Assembly: GCA_016789745.1 (NCBI GenBank)
Contig: JAEUQF010000249.1
Span: forward strand, 1-50,999
Direction: 5' to 3'
Length of the DNA stretch: 50,999 nucleotides
DNA from: Bryobacterales bacterium
GTDB lineage: Bacteria; Acidobacteriota; Terriglobia; Bryobacterales; Bryobacteraceae
Shown: piece after piece, positions 43,391 to 50,999 of the stretch
Numbering within the stretch: the first letter of the stretch is position 1
Layout: each line of letters begins with the position of its first letter
Notes under the pieces: model-generated
The model's database searches: none
The model's input: the letters and a program-made list of their open reading frames with translations, nothing else
Told to the model about the DNA's origin: nothing
Program-made: the position numbers and the translations under genes

Positions 43391-43425
43391 GTGAAATCTT
43401 CACTCGCCGTTTCAATCTGAAACGG
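43391..43425. promoter_or_regulatory. Two adjacent inverted repeats with identical ATC spacers
   Basis: GTGAA-ATC-TTCAC (43391-43403) is followed after 3 bp by CCGTTTCA-ATC-TGAAACGG (43407-43425). Both are perfect, both have ATC at the centre, and the centres are 19 bp apart. The second extends further (TCG...GCGA) with a one-base bulge. An operator pair or two regulator sites is likely. Confidence 0.5.
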
Positions 43426-43554
43426 GCGATGTCGATTTGGGTTCCGCATTGTATTCCCTACCTAGTGCCATCCGCCGTAAGTGATTGATTCTGCGACTGA
43501 CAAGGTTTGGTCAGCAGCATGCTTTTATAAATGGCGTAGGAAGTAAGGGCGCTG

Positions 43555-43593
43555 ATTGAGATGAGCATAGGGTTGCACCTCACCAATCTCAAT
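43555..43593. repeat. 8-bp inverted repeat ATTGAGAT/ATCTCAAT
   Basis: Perfect arms 43555-43562 and 43586-43593 around a 23-nt spacer that itself contains AGG...CCT. It lies 150 bp upstream of the second sigma gene and could fold in its 5' leader. Confidence 0.35.
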
Positions 43594-43745
43594 TCCTCGT
43601 GTTGCCCCGCCAGTTGAACCCGCCATCAGGCAACGGTGCCTGTCCCTTTTGCCCACCCAACCAGCTCCGCCTTCAGCGCCCCACCCACCTACTTCCCTAC
43701 AAACTCCCCTGTTAGAAATCTCCCGCCCCATTCGACTATAGGAAC

Positions 43746-44273
43746 GTGGAGCGTAACGCCCAAGTCGACGCGTTCGAACAACGGCAGCGCTACGACCAAG
43801 CCATCCACGACTACGGCAGCCTGGTCGATCGCCTCACCGCCGGCTACGAAGCCGATCCCGACAAGCGCCGCGACCTCCGTCAGGAAATCCACTTCCAGCT
43901 CTGGCGCAGTCTCGCCGCCTTCGATGGCCGCTGTTCGCTCAAAACCTGGACCCTCCGCGTCGCCCACAACACCGCCGCCTCCTATGTCCTGCGCGAACGC
44001 CGCCGGTCGGCCGGCCTGGTCAGCTTCGAACAGTTGGAACAAACACTGCCCGCCCCGGAAACCGGCGCCAACACCTCGCTCCACGAACTCCAAAATCTCA
44101 TCCTCCAACTGAAGCCGCTCGACCGCCAGATCATCCTCTGCTATCTCGAAGAACTCGATGCCGCCGCCATCGCGGAAATCACCGGCCTGTCGGCGGCCAA
44201 CGTCGCCATGAAGATTCATCGCATCAAGAAGCTCCTGGCCAGCCGCGTCAGAAAGGAGCGCCTCCATGCCTGA
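43746..44273 (+). CDS. ECF-type RNA polymerase sigma factor (GTG start)
   Basis: 175 residues from GTG 43746. Region 2 spans about 40-85 (RDLRQEIHFQLWRSLAAFDGRCSLKTWTLRVAHNTAASYVLRER) and region 4 about 118-165 (LILQLKPLDRQIILCYLEELDAAAIAEITGLSAANVAMKIHRIKKLLA). No clear SD lies upstream; TATAGG just before the start may mean a very short leader. Its stop overlaps the next gene by 8 nt. It is divergent from the other ECF gene and shares the 427-bp region. Confidence 0.85.
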   Translation: MERNAQVDAFEQRQRYDQAIHDYGSLVDRLTAGYEADPDKRRDLRQEIHFQLWRSLAAFDGRCSLKTWTLRVAHNTAASYVLRERRRSAGLVSFEQLEQTLPAPETGANTSLHELQNLILQLKPLDRQIILCYLEELDAAAIAEITGLSAANVAMKIHRIKKLLASRVRKERLHA

Positions 44274-44862
44274 GCCTGCCGAACTCGCCGACATCCTCGC
44301 CGCCTGGCGCGCCCAACCGACCGACACCACCACCACCATCGACCTGGTCGCCTACCATAGCCAGCGCACCCAAATCGCCCGCGACTTCGCCAGCGCCACC
44401 CGCAACGAGATCCTCGGCAGCGTCGGCGCCGCCTTATTCTTTGCCGCCGTCCTGGCCTGGCGCTTCGGCGGGGAAGGGGAGTGGCTGGTATCGGCAGGCT
44501 GCGCCGGCATCGTGCTCTGGGCCGTCGTCACCCTGCTGCGCTTCCGCCGCCAGTTGCAACCCGAATCCGCCGGCGCCCTCGCCGCCACAGGCCTCGAACA
44601 TTACCTTGCCGAACTCCGCCACCGCCACCGCCATTTGCGCAGCGCCTGGGTCTGGCACAGCCCTCTGCTGCTATCCGCCCTCCTGGCCGCTGCCGGCTTA
44701 TACCAGCGCGTCGTCCACGCCCGGCTGTGGAGCGCGGCGCCGCTCCTTCTGCTTCTGCTGCTGTGGGTGGCGTATGGCGTCGAGCGGCGGTGGCGCTACG
44801 CCGCCCAACTACAGCGCGAAATCGACGAATTAGAGAACACTCGAAAGGAGACTTCCCTATGA
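44266..44862 (+). CDS. Four-helix membrane protein, candidate anti-sigma factor
   Basis: 198 residues. A cytosolic N-terminus of ~48 residues (PAELADILAAWRAQPTDTT...), two helices (about 50-90), a His/Arg-rich loop (ELRHRHRHLRSAW), two more helices (about 130-170), and a charged C-terminal helix (YGVERRWRYAAQLQREIDELENTRKE). There is no zinc-finger or FecR motif. Overlap with the sigma gene by 8 nt and the soluble-N-terminus/multi-TM design make an anti-sigma role plausible but unproven. Confidence 0.7.
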   Translation: MPEPAELADILAAWRAQPTDTTTTIDLVAYHSQRTQIARDFASATRNEILGSVGAALFFAAVLAWRFGGEGEWLVSAGCAGIVLWAVVTLLRFRRQLQPESAGALAATGLEHYLAELRHRHRHLRSAWVWHSPLLLSALLAAAGLYQRVVHARLWSAAPLLLLLLLWVAYGVERRWRYAAQLQREIDELENTRKETSL

Positions 44863-45257
44863 GAATGACGATACTTTGCCTGGCGGCAGCGGCCATCGCC
44901 GCCGCCCAGGATCCATCCAAGCCCGTACTCCGCGCCGGCGTTTCGGTCCAGATGGTTACCGCGCCCCACGCCGTCGAGATGCGTGCCGCCGATGACCTCG
45001 ACGCCACCGTAGTTGCCATCACATCCACTGGCAAGGTCTACAACGGCACCACTGTGGTCGAACCCCAGTCGCTCGGCACGCTGCCGGCCCCCACCATATA
45101 CGTCAAGGCCGATGCCCGTGCGCCGGTCCAGATGCTGGTCTCCGTCCTCGACGCGCTGCGCGGCAAAACCGTAGTGCTGCTCGCCGCGCCCCCGCCCAGC
45201 GTCCCGAAGGCCGGCATCCTGCCGCCCTACGGCATCACCCTCACCGTCCCCCGCTGA
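44859..45257 (+). CDS. Small secreted protein, ExbD/TolR periplasmic-domain-like
   Basis: 132 residues from ATG 44859, with AAGGAG 8 nt upstream and ATGA overlap with the previous stop. Signal peptide MRMTILCLAAAAIAAAQ. The domain VVAITSTGKVYNGTTVVEPQSLG...TIYVKADARAPVQMLVSVLDALRGKTVVLL follows the ExbD/TolR pattern (strand, a D-x-x-x-P turn, a VxDVLDxLR helix, a final strand), but the usual TM anchor is replaced by a signal peptide. This fold assignment is my inference. Its stop converges on the BACON gene with a 5-bp gap. Confidence 0.6.
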   Translation: MRMTILCLAAAAIAAAQDPSKPVLRAGVSVQMVTAPHAVEMRAADDLDATVVAITSTGKVYNGTTVVEPQSLGTLPAPTIYVKADARAPVQMLVSVLDALRGKTVVLLAAPPPSVPKAGILPPYGITLTVPR

Positions 45258-45258
45258 T

Positions 45259-45286
45259 CGCCCTACGGCGCGAAGTACCCGTTCAC
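45259..45286. repeat. 28-bp repeat shared with the neighbouring paralogue's 3' end
   Basis: Bases 45259-45286 are identical to 50206-50233. Both cover the last eight sense codons and stop of the two PCR-DTR genes plus four bases beyond the stop. The 7441-7470 gene end differs by one coding base and diverges after the stop. Confidence 0.85.
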
Positions 45287-48200
45287 GTCCACAATCACGT
45301 GGCTCTGGTTAGTCGTGAAGATATTCACCCTGCCCTGCGTACCGGCCGGAACCAGAGCCGCGTTGGCCAGAATGCTGCCGTCAAACGAGTTCAGCGTCGA
45401 CACCAGCGGCTGCGTCACCCCCGTCGGCCACGTGCTCAGGTACGACAACGGCCCATTCGGCACCACCGTGTAGTTCAGCGAATAGGCCTTCGCATCCGGA
45501 GGTAGTCCGCACGGGCTGCCGGCAATGTCCACCTGCCGCGTTTCGCTCCCGGCAAACATGGTCGAGTTCGTCCGCGTGTCCATGATGCGGCACGGCTTCA
45601 CCGCGTAGAACTGCAACCCGTTGGAAGCCGGCGGCGCGTAGTACCCGTTGATATCCAGCACCAAATGAGTGTTGTTGGTGGCGTAAACACTGATATTGCC
45701 GTTCGTCCCCGCTGGCACCACGGCGGCATTCGCCACCACCTTGCCCCGGAACGAATTCAACGTCGACGCCAGCGGCTGCGAACTGCCGGTGGGCCACAGC
45801 GTGATATAGCTGAGCGGCCCGGGCGGCACCACCGTCACGTTCAAAGAATACGACTTGGCATTCGCCGGGATATTGCAGGGACTCGCCGTCACCGGGAAGT
45901 TCCGCGTCACCCCGCCTGTCAGCGACGGGCCGCCCAACAAACCCGTCGCATTCCGCGTATCGGCCACCCGGCACGGCGATACCGGGAAGAACTGCAGCGA
46001 ATCGCTCGTCGTTGCAGGCGGGCCGAAATACCCGTTGATGTCCAGAATCACGTCCGACACATCGGAGGCATACACGTTGATCGCGCCGCCCGGCCCCGCC
46101 GGTACAATGGCGGCATTCGCCACCACCGATCCGTCAAAGGCATTCAGCGTCGACACCAGCGGCAGCGTGTCGCCGGCCGGGAACAACGTCAGGAACGAGA
46201 GCAGCGCCGGCGGCACCACCGTCGCATTCACCGAATACGCGGTGGCAGAGGCCGGTATATTGCAACGCCCCTGCGGAATCGGAATGGTGCGGAACGTATC
46301 CTTGGCCAGCGTCGGGCCCCCGAAGACGCCCGTGAACCCCGACCCGCTGCGCGTATCCATCACGCGGCAGGGCGTGATCGGAATAAACTGCGAGCCCGAG
46401 ACCACCGGCCCAGCCGTGCCCCCGGCCACCTGCGTGATCGTAAAGCTGAAGCCCACCAACTGGATCGTCACCACCCGCTGGATCGTCGTCGTATTTGCGG
46501 CTACTACTAACTGCAGCACCCGCGATCCCGTGCCGCTCACCGATCCGCCCACCACCGTGATCCAGGACGGCAGCCCCGTAATTGACCAGCCGCACCCCGA
46601 ACTCGCCGTAATGTTCAGCGTCAGCGTGCCGCCGCCGGCCGCCGGCGACAGCGAAGACAACGTCGCCAGGGCAGGGCAGGCCGTCGCCGACGTCTGCGTG
46701 AACACAATCGACTGCCCGCCAATTACCAGCGTGTAGGAACGCGTATTGGCCAACGTATAGGCAGCGACATCGAAGATCAGCGTCGTCGACCCGATCCCGA
46801 AATTCCGCCCGCCCAGCGAGATCCACGACGGCAGCCCGGAGATCGACCACACACAACTCGGGCCCGTAGTCAGGTCGAAGCTCACCCGTCCCCCATTGCC
46901 GTCCAGTTGCACCGAAGGCAGCGAGTAGCTGTAAACACAACCGGAGGCCACGAAGGTCTGTGAGAAGACCACGTCCACCCCGCCCAGCACGAAAACCCCC
47001 GTTCGCGCCACCCCGGTGCCGTTGCCCTGCACCAGCAGCGAAACCGTCCCGTTCCCGACTCCGCTCGACGACCCCACAAAGGTTATCCACGAAACCGGGC
47101 TCGTCAACGACCACGCACAGTCCGAACGCGACGCCGTAATGTCCCACTGGATCGTCCCGCCGCCGGCCGGCAGCGTTGTTACCGACGGCGAATACGTGAA
47201 CGTGCAGCTGTTGGTCAGCGAAGCCTGAGTCACCACCACCGTCCGATTCGCAACCAGAATCGTCGCCGACCGCACCGTATTCAAGGTCGTCGCGGCCACG
47301 TTCAACTGCACATTCGCCGGACCCGTGCCGCTCGACGCCCCGCTCACCGTAATCCACGAGGGCAGGTTGGAAATCTGCCAGTTGCACGTGGAGGGCGACA
47401 CTGTAATGTTGAACGTCACCGGCCCGCCCGCGGCCCCCACCTGCGGCGCGTCCGGCGTCACCACCGTCGTGCACACCGTCGTACCGCTGCTGCCCTGCAC
47501 AATCGTCACCGTCTGTCCGGCAATCTGCAGCGTCGCCGTACGGTCGCCGCCGCCCGTGTTCGCCTGCACGGTAAACACCACCGACCCGCTGCCGATGCCG
47601 CTCGATGCCGTCGCCGGCGCAATCCAGTTCGGCAAGCCCGTCGTCGTCCAGGCGCAGCCGCCGTTCGATGCCCCGATAGTAAAGGTGGCAGTCCCGCCGC
47701 TCGATGGCACCGAATTGCTTGCCGGCGTTACCGTGAACGTGCACGTCCCGGTGCCGTCCTGGATGATGCTCGCGCTCGCCGTGCCGATCGCGATGGATGC
47801 CGACCGCGCATTCACGGATGGATTCGGTTGCACCGTCACCTGCAGACTGGCGGCACCCGTCCCCGTAGTGGGCGTCACCTGGGTGATCCACGACGGCAGT
47901 GTCCCCACCGTCCACGGGCACGAGGGTGTGCTCGGCTGGATATCCACCGTCAGCGTCCCGCCCGCCGCTGTGATCGTCGAAGTCTGCGGCACCACGCTGT
48001 GCGTGCACGACGAAGGCGCCGCCTGGAAGATCGTGTACGACAGCCCGGCAACCGCCAGCGTCGCTTCTCTCGATTGCGGCCCCGGATTGGCCGCCAGCGT
48101 GAAGCCGATGTTCGTCGCGCCGGTGCCGCTTGCTGCCGTGTTCAGCGTCACCCAACTCGGCATGCCGGTCACGGTCCAGGCGCAACTGGTGGACGACGTC

Positions 48201-50056
48201 GACAGCGACACGTTATAGCCGCCCCCGCCGGCCGCCGTCGCCAGAATGCTGGTCGGCGAAAACGAGAAGTTGCAGGGCGACGAGCCGTTCTGATTAATGG
48301 TGTAAGTCAGCCCGGCGACACTGAAAGTCGTGCTGCGCGGCGTCGTGTTCGGATTGGCCTCGGCATTGAACGTGATCGTGCTGCTCCCGCTCCCGCTCGA
48401 TGGCGACGTGAACGAAATCCAGGATGCCGCCCCGCTCCGCGTCCACGGGCAGTTGCCCCCGGCCGTCTGCGTCAGGTTGATGGTGCCCGGTCCCGCCGTC
48501 GCCGGTAACGTCAGGCTGGACGGCGACAGCGAATACGTGCACGTCTGCGCCGCCTGCGTGATACTCACCGTCGCCCCCGCCACCGTAAAACTTCCAAACC
48601 GCGAGAAGTCGTTCGGGTTGGCCGTCGCCGAAAAGCTCACCGACCCGTTCCCGGTCCCCGATCCCGCGCTCGTCAGCGAAATCCACGACGGCAGGTTCTG
48701 CGCCTGCCACTGGCACGTTCCGCTGGTGTTCTGCGTGATCGTGACCGTGCCCGTTCCGCCCACGCCGGGAATGTTGAACTGCGTGGGATTCACCGTAAAG
48801 CCGCACGGGGAAACTGCTTCCTGATTGACCGTAATCGTCTGGCCGCCCAGCTTTAGGGTGCCTTGGCGGGGCAGGGTACCGCTGTGCGCCGCCACCTGGA
48901 TGGTTACCGATCCGTCCGCCGTGCCCCCCTGCGCCCCGGCGGATAGCGAGATCCAACTTGGCATGCCCGTCGGAGTCCATGGACAGCCGTTCTGCGTCGT
49001 GAGGGTGAACGTCGTGCTGCCGCCCGCCGACCCCACGTTGAAGGACGTGGGAGATACCGAATAGGTGCAGTTGCTGCCTCCACCCGTCGTGGACGCGGTG
49101 GCGATGCCGGTGTACCCGTTCGCCAACTCGTAGCCGAAGACGACCGTGCCGGAATCGTTGATGATCTTCGGCGACTTGTCGCTGGTGTAGTAGTAATCCA
49201 GGCTCGTCACTACGCTGTCGAACAGAACATCACCAATTTGTATTACTTTGGTGTTCCCTACGTACACACCACTGTTGAGTCGAATGTTGGCCACTTGGCC
49301 GCTGTTGTTAATCGAGAAGCCATTGGGGAATGTCGAGGTGGCCTGCGTCGGACTACCGCCAGAGGTGGTGTAAACGCCGCTCGCTGTGGCGTAGGCGACT
49401 GTTCCCGAGTTGTTGATTACCGGCGCATCAAAATAGTTATTGGTCGCCAGGAGGGTGTTCGTCGTACCAGACCGGCGGTAAAGCGACCCGTTAGCCGTTC
49501 CGAACGCGACGACGCCAGAGTCATTCATGCTGGCGCCATAGATGGACTGATTGGGAAACGCGGAGGATGGCAGGATCGTAGTGGTTTGGCCGTTGCTGAC
49601 CTGGACGATAGCATTGCCACCAGACTCGGCGCGCACGTACGTCAAAGCGCCATTATTGTTCAGATAGATGCCGCGAGAGTAAAACGAGATGTTCGGCTGG
49701 CCCACCACAAGCGTCGGCGACCCGCCAGCCTGGCTCGTGAAAATCTGGAGCGACCCGTTCACCCCCGACAGAAACGCAATCAGCCCATGGTCGTTTAACG
49801 CATGTGCTTCGAGGCTGCTGTCGTACTGGCTGGTAACTGTTGTCGTGGTCCCGTTCAGGAAGTAGCGGATGGTCCGCTGGCCATTCGGCAGCAGTGCCGT
49901 GTAAGCGACAGCTCCGTTGTTGTTGATGGTCCAGTTGTAGAAGCTGTAAAAGGCGGAACTCGGCCGGTCATCCGCCACCGGCCGGAACACATACTGCCCG
50001 AAGCCCGGCATCGCCCCCAGCAGTCCCAACACACCAATCCCAATCCGTGTCCGCAT
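45263..50056 (-). CDS. Giant secreted BACON-repeat protein with N-terminal propeller and C-terminal PCR-DTR repeats
   Basis: 1597 residues from ATG 50056 (AGGAGG 9 nt upstream), signal peptide MRTRIGIGVLGLLGAMPGFGQ. The first ~320 residues contain seven copies of a [IL]N[ND]xGxVA motif (INNNGAVAY, LNDHGLIAF, LNNNGALTY, MNDSGVVAF, INNSGTVAY, INNSGQVAN, INDSGTVVF), which suggests a seven-bladed propeller. Ten BACON repeats of ~88 residues follow (signature PSWISL...GTGxGSVxFxVxAN...R). Each has a Cys at its start and a second Cys usually just before the conserved Trp, a likely disulfide. Three PCR-DTR repeats close the protein (PCRVMDTR, PCRVADTR, PCRIMDTR), ending VIVDVNGYFAP. BACON domains are known in Bacteroidota glycan-binding proteins. 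A cell-surface, glycan- or protein-binding role is inferred. Confidence 0.87.
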   Translation of the reverse strand: MRTRIGIGVLGLLGAMPGFGQYVFRPVADDRPSSAFYSFYNWTINNNGAVAYTALLPNGQRTIRYFLNGTTTTVTSQYDSSLEAHALNDHGLIAFLSGVNGSLQIFTSQAGGSPTLVVGQPNISFYSRGIYLNNNGALTYVRAESGGNAIVQVSNGQTTTILPSSAFPNQSIYGASMNDSGVVAFGTANGSLYRRSGTTNTLLATNNYFDAPVINNSGTVAYATASGVYTTSGGSPTQATSTFPNGFSINNSGQVANIRLNSGVYVGNTKVIQIGDVLFDSVVTSLDYYYTSDKSPKIINDSGTVVFGYELANGYTGIATASTTGGGSNCTYSVSPTSFNVGSAGGSTTFTLTTQNGCPWTPTGMPSWISLSAGAQGGTADGSVTIQVAAHSGTLPRQGTLKLGGQTITVNQEAVSPCGFTVNPTQFNIPGVGGTGTVTITQNTSGTCQWQAQNLPSWISLTSAGSGTGNGSVSFSATANPNDFSRFGSFTVAGATVSITQAAQTCTYSLSPSSLTLPATAGPGTINLTQTAGGNCPWTRSGAASWISFTSPSSGSGSSTITFNAEANPNTTPRSTTFSVAGLTYTINQNGSSPCNFSFSPTSILATAAGGGGYNVSLSTSSTSCAWTVTGMPSWVTLNTAASGTGATNIGFTLAANPGPQSREATLAVAGLSYTIFQAAPSSCTHSVVPQTSTITAAGGTLTVDIQPSTPSCPWTVGTLPSWITQVTPTTGTGAASLQVTVQPNPSVNARSASIAIGTASASIIQDGTGTCTFTVTPASNSVPSSGGTATFTIGASNGGCAWTTTGLPNWIAPATASSGIGSGSVVFTVQANTGGGDRTATLQIAGQTVTIVQGSSGTTVCTTVVTPDAPQVGAAGGPVTFNITVSPSTCNWQISNLPSWITVSGASSGTGPANVQLNVAATTLNTVRSATILVANRTVVVTQASLTNSCTFTYSPSVTTLPAGGGTIQWDITASRSDCAWSLTSPVSWITFVGSSSGVGNGTVSLLVQGNGTGVARTGVFVLGGVDVVFSQTFVASGCVYSYSLPSVQLDGNGGRVSFDLTTGPSCVWSISGLPSWISLGGRNFGIGSTTLIFDVAAYTLANTRSYTLVIGGQSIVFTQTSATACPALATLSSLSPAAGGGTLTLNITASSGCGWSITGLPSWITVVGGSVSGTGSRVLQLVVAANTTTIQRVVTIQLVGFSFTITQVAGGTAGPVVSGSQFIPITPCRVMDTRSGSGFTGVFGGPTLAKDTFRTIPIPQGRCNIPASATAYSVNATVVPPALLSFLTLFPAGDTLPLVSTLNAFDGSVVANAAIVPAGPGGAINVYASDVSDVILDINGYFGPPATTSDSLQFFPVSPCRVADTRNATGLLGGPSLTGGVTRNFPVTASPCNIPANAKSYSLNVTVVPPGPLSYITLWPTGSSQPLASTLNSFRGKVVANAAVVPAGTNGNISVYATNNTHLVLDINGYYAPPASNGLQFYAVKPCRIMDTRTNSTMFAGSETRQVDIAGSPCGLPPDAKAYSLNYTVVPNGPLSYLSTWPTGVTQPLVSTLNSFDGSILANAALVPAGTQGRVNIFTTNQSHVIVDVNGYFAP

Positions 50057-50205
50057 GATTCGCCCCTCCTGCGAAAGTGCTTACCTTCGTAAAAGGATTG
50101 TTTGCGTCAGAATCACTCGGAACTGCGAAAATTCCCGGCGAACCGTGCCCAGGCGGCTCCCAAGCCACAGTTCGCCGATAACGGATATTATGTCAACTTA
50201 TGCTC

Positions 50206-50233
50206 CGCCCTACGGCGCGAAGTACCCGTTCAC
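50206..50233. repeat. 28-bp repeat, second copy
   Basis: Identical to 45259-45286, same orientation (both antisense to the plus strand). It ends the right-edge PCR-DTR gene. Confidence 0.85.
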
Positions 50234-50999
50234 ATCTACCAGCACATCCGTCCGGTCACTCGCATACGCCGCCAGCGACCCGTCCGTCCCCAATGGCGCG
50301 AACGCCGCATTCGACGTCACCGCTCCATCAAACGCGTTCAACGTCGATGTCGTCTGGTTCCCAAACAGGCTCAGGTACGAGAACGGGCCGGGCGGAACCA
50401 CCGTCGCATTCACCGAAATCGCTCGCGCCGCCGACGGAATCCCGCACACCGATTGCAGTACCGGGAACGATCGCGTCGTATTACCCGCCATCTGCGGTCC
50501 GCCGAACGTCCCCACCGCATCGCGCGTATCCAGCACCCGGCAAGGCGACAGCGTATAGAACTGGTAGCCCGAAGCGCTGGGCGGCGCGAAGTACCCCAAA
50601 ATGTCGATCACCACGTGCGTCGTATCGGTCACAAACACATTTACCGCCCCGCCGGCGCTCAGCGGAACAATGGCCGCATTGGCCACCACGGTCCCGGTCG
50701 GCGCGTTCAGTGTCGACACCAGCGGCTGTGTCACGTCCGACGGGTACGTCGTCAGGAAGCTCAGCGGACCGCTCGGCACCACCGTATAGTTGGCCGCGAT
50801 GGCCCGCGCCGTCCCCGGTACGTTGCAGACCGCCCCGCCGATCGCGAACTGACGCGTCTGCCCGCTCGCCATCACCGGGCCGCCATAGGGACCGGTTGCC
50901 TGTCGGGTATCCACCGCGCGGCAGGATGTAATTGGATAGAACGCCAGATTGTCAACTCCAGTAGCACTTACAAAATACCCATTGATATCAATGACAGCG
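50210..50999 (-). CDS. Secreted PCR-DTR repeat protein, C-terminal part (5'-truncated by window edge)
   Basis: About 262 C-terminal residues; the frame is open to the right edge (first whole codon at 50998). It contains the end of one repeat (AVIDINGYF), then two complete repeats. The first runs from CRAVDTRQATGPYGG to VIDILGYFAP; the second from SPCRVLDTRDAVGTFGG to LVDVNGYFAP and the stop. Cys pairs are conserved (CRAV/CNVP, PCRV/CGIP). The WP-x-G segment of other copies reads LFGNQTTSTLN in the last repeat, a small deletion. It lies upstream of the BACON gene in the same orientation across ~150 bp, probably a duplicated neighbour. Confidence 0.8.
   Translation of the reverse strand, partial: AVIDINGYFVSATGVDNLAFYPITSCRAVDTRQATGPYGGPVMASGQTRQFAIGGAVCNVPGTARAIAANYTVVPSGPLSFLTTYPSDVTQPLVSTLNAPTGTVVANAAIVPLSAGGAVNVFVTDTTHVVIDILGYFAPPSASGYQFYTLSPCRVLDTRDAVGTFGGPQMAGNTTRSFPVLQSVCGIPSAARAISVNATVVPPGPFSYLSLFGNQTTSTLNAFDGAVTSNAAFAPLGTDGSLAAYASDRTDVLVDVNGYFAP

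Larger units (their letters stand above)
43319..43745. promoter_or_regulatory. 427-bp divergent regulatory region between two sigma-factor genes
   Basis: No gene is supported here. It is AT-richer than its flanks and holds the paired inverted repeats at 43391-43425, a CTGAC/GTCAG hairpin at 43497-43514, a TATAAA at 43526-43531 that could be a plus-strand -10, and the ATTGAGAT/ATCTCAAT inverted repeat at 43555-43593. The last ~120 bases before 43746 look featureless and C-rich on the plus strand. Confidence 0.6.

Noticed and set aside
43636..44112. 158-codon plus-strand frame overlapping the second sigma gene
   Set aside because: It is Ser/Pro/Thr-rich out-of-frame translation; the sigma frame carries regions 2 and 4.
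46134..48185. 683-codon frame in a second minus-strand frame inside the BACON gene
   Set aside because: It arises from the repetitive GC-rich BACON DNA; the true frame shows ten aligned repeats, this one shows none.
1..50999. tRNA, rRNA or riboswitch
   Set aside because: I found no cloverleaf, conserved rRNA core or recognised riboswitch pattern in any intergenic region by eye; a covariance search would be needed to exclude divergent ones.

Overview
The window looks like chromosomal DNA of a high-GC, diderm, soil-type Acidobacteriota, most likely from the Bryobacterales/Solibacter lineage. This is inferred from content, not from a marker gene. The pointers are a secreted NHL-repeat protein with the Solibacter-type C-terminal domain (TIGR03437), an Oar-like TonB-dependent receptor with an N-terminal carboxypeptidase-regulatory-like domain, a PIG-L deacetylase carrying a ThuA-like C-terminus, very large BACON-repeat proteins, and many secreted beta-propeller and TPR proteins. 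I see no rRNA, tRNA, CRISPR array, prophage or complete insertion sequence.

Layout. 1-5.6 kb: the 3' part of a PIG-L deacetylase gene, an SDR/bicupin pair, a Memo-family protein and a secreted tandem rhodanese. 5.8-8.1 kb: a secreted protein with three 'PCR-DTR' repeats, then the decayed 3' end of a group II intron. 8.1-12.9 kb (minus): an operon-like run of M48 peptidase, PQQ-type propeller with an EF-hand-like loop, galactarate dehydratase (garD), TRIC/UPF0126 channel and a small membrane protein. 13-19.8 kb: NHL/TIGR03437 protein, Tat-exported Gfo/Idh/MocA oxidoreductase, formate/nitrite-type transporter, a seven-haem cytochrome c and a TPR protein. 19.8-25.7 kb: TonB receptor and a divergent unit of secreted propeller, small secreted protein and LacI regulator, with a perfect LacI-type palindrome between the two units.

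25.7-33.1 kb: ArsR/SRPBCC pair with a small conserved protein, a cupin and a membrane-anchored coiled-coil protein; thymidine kinase; then a tightly overlapping operon of methyltransferase, FkbM methyltransferase, CusF-SCO fusion and TPR protein. 33.1-43.3 kb (minus): one long co-directional run that starts with an ECF sigma factor (TTG start) and a zinc-finger/FecR anti-sigma-like protein. It continues with two ABC ATPase/permease pairs, one permease carrying a BamE-like inserted domain, then an unrecognised 403-residue protein and two TPR proteins. 43.3-45.3 kb: a 427-bp divergent intergenic region with two adjacent inverted repeats, then a second sigma factor with a four-helix membrane protein and an ExbD-like secreted protein. 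45.3-51 kb: a 1597-residue BACON protein and a second PCR-DTR protein that runs off the window.

How the genes work together. Two sigma-factor cassettes share one regulatory region, which makes 33-45 kb the most system-like part of the window: an envelope-sensing, FecR-bearing regulator probably controls a double ABC exporter or envelope-remodelling machine. The LacI/TonB/propeller locus reads as a regulated uptake unit for a sugar or oligomer. The three PCR-DTR proteins form a paralogous surface family, two of them adjacent. Genes are packed very tightly: many starts overlap the upstream stop by 1-4 nt, and six convergent gene pairs are separated by 0-6 bp.
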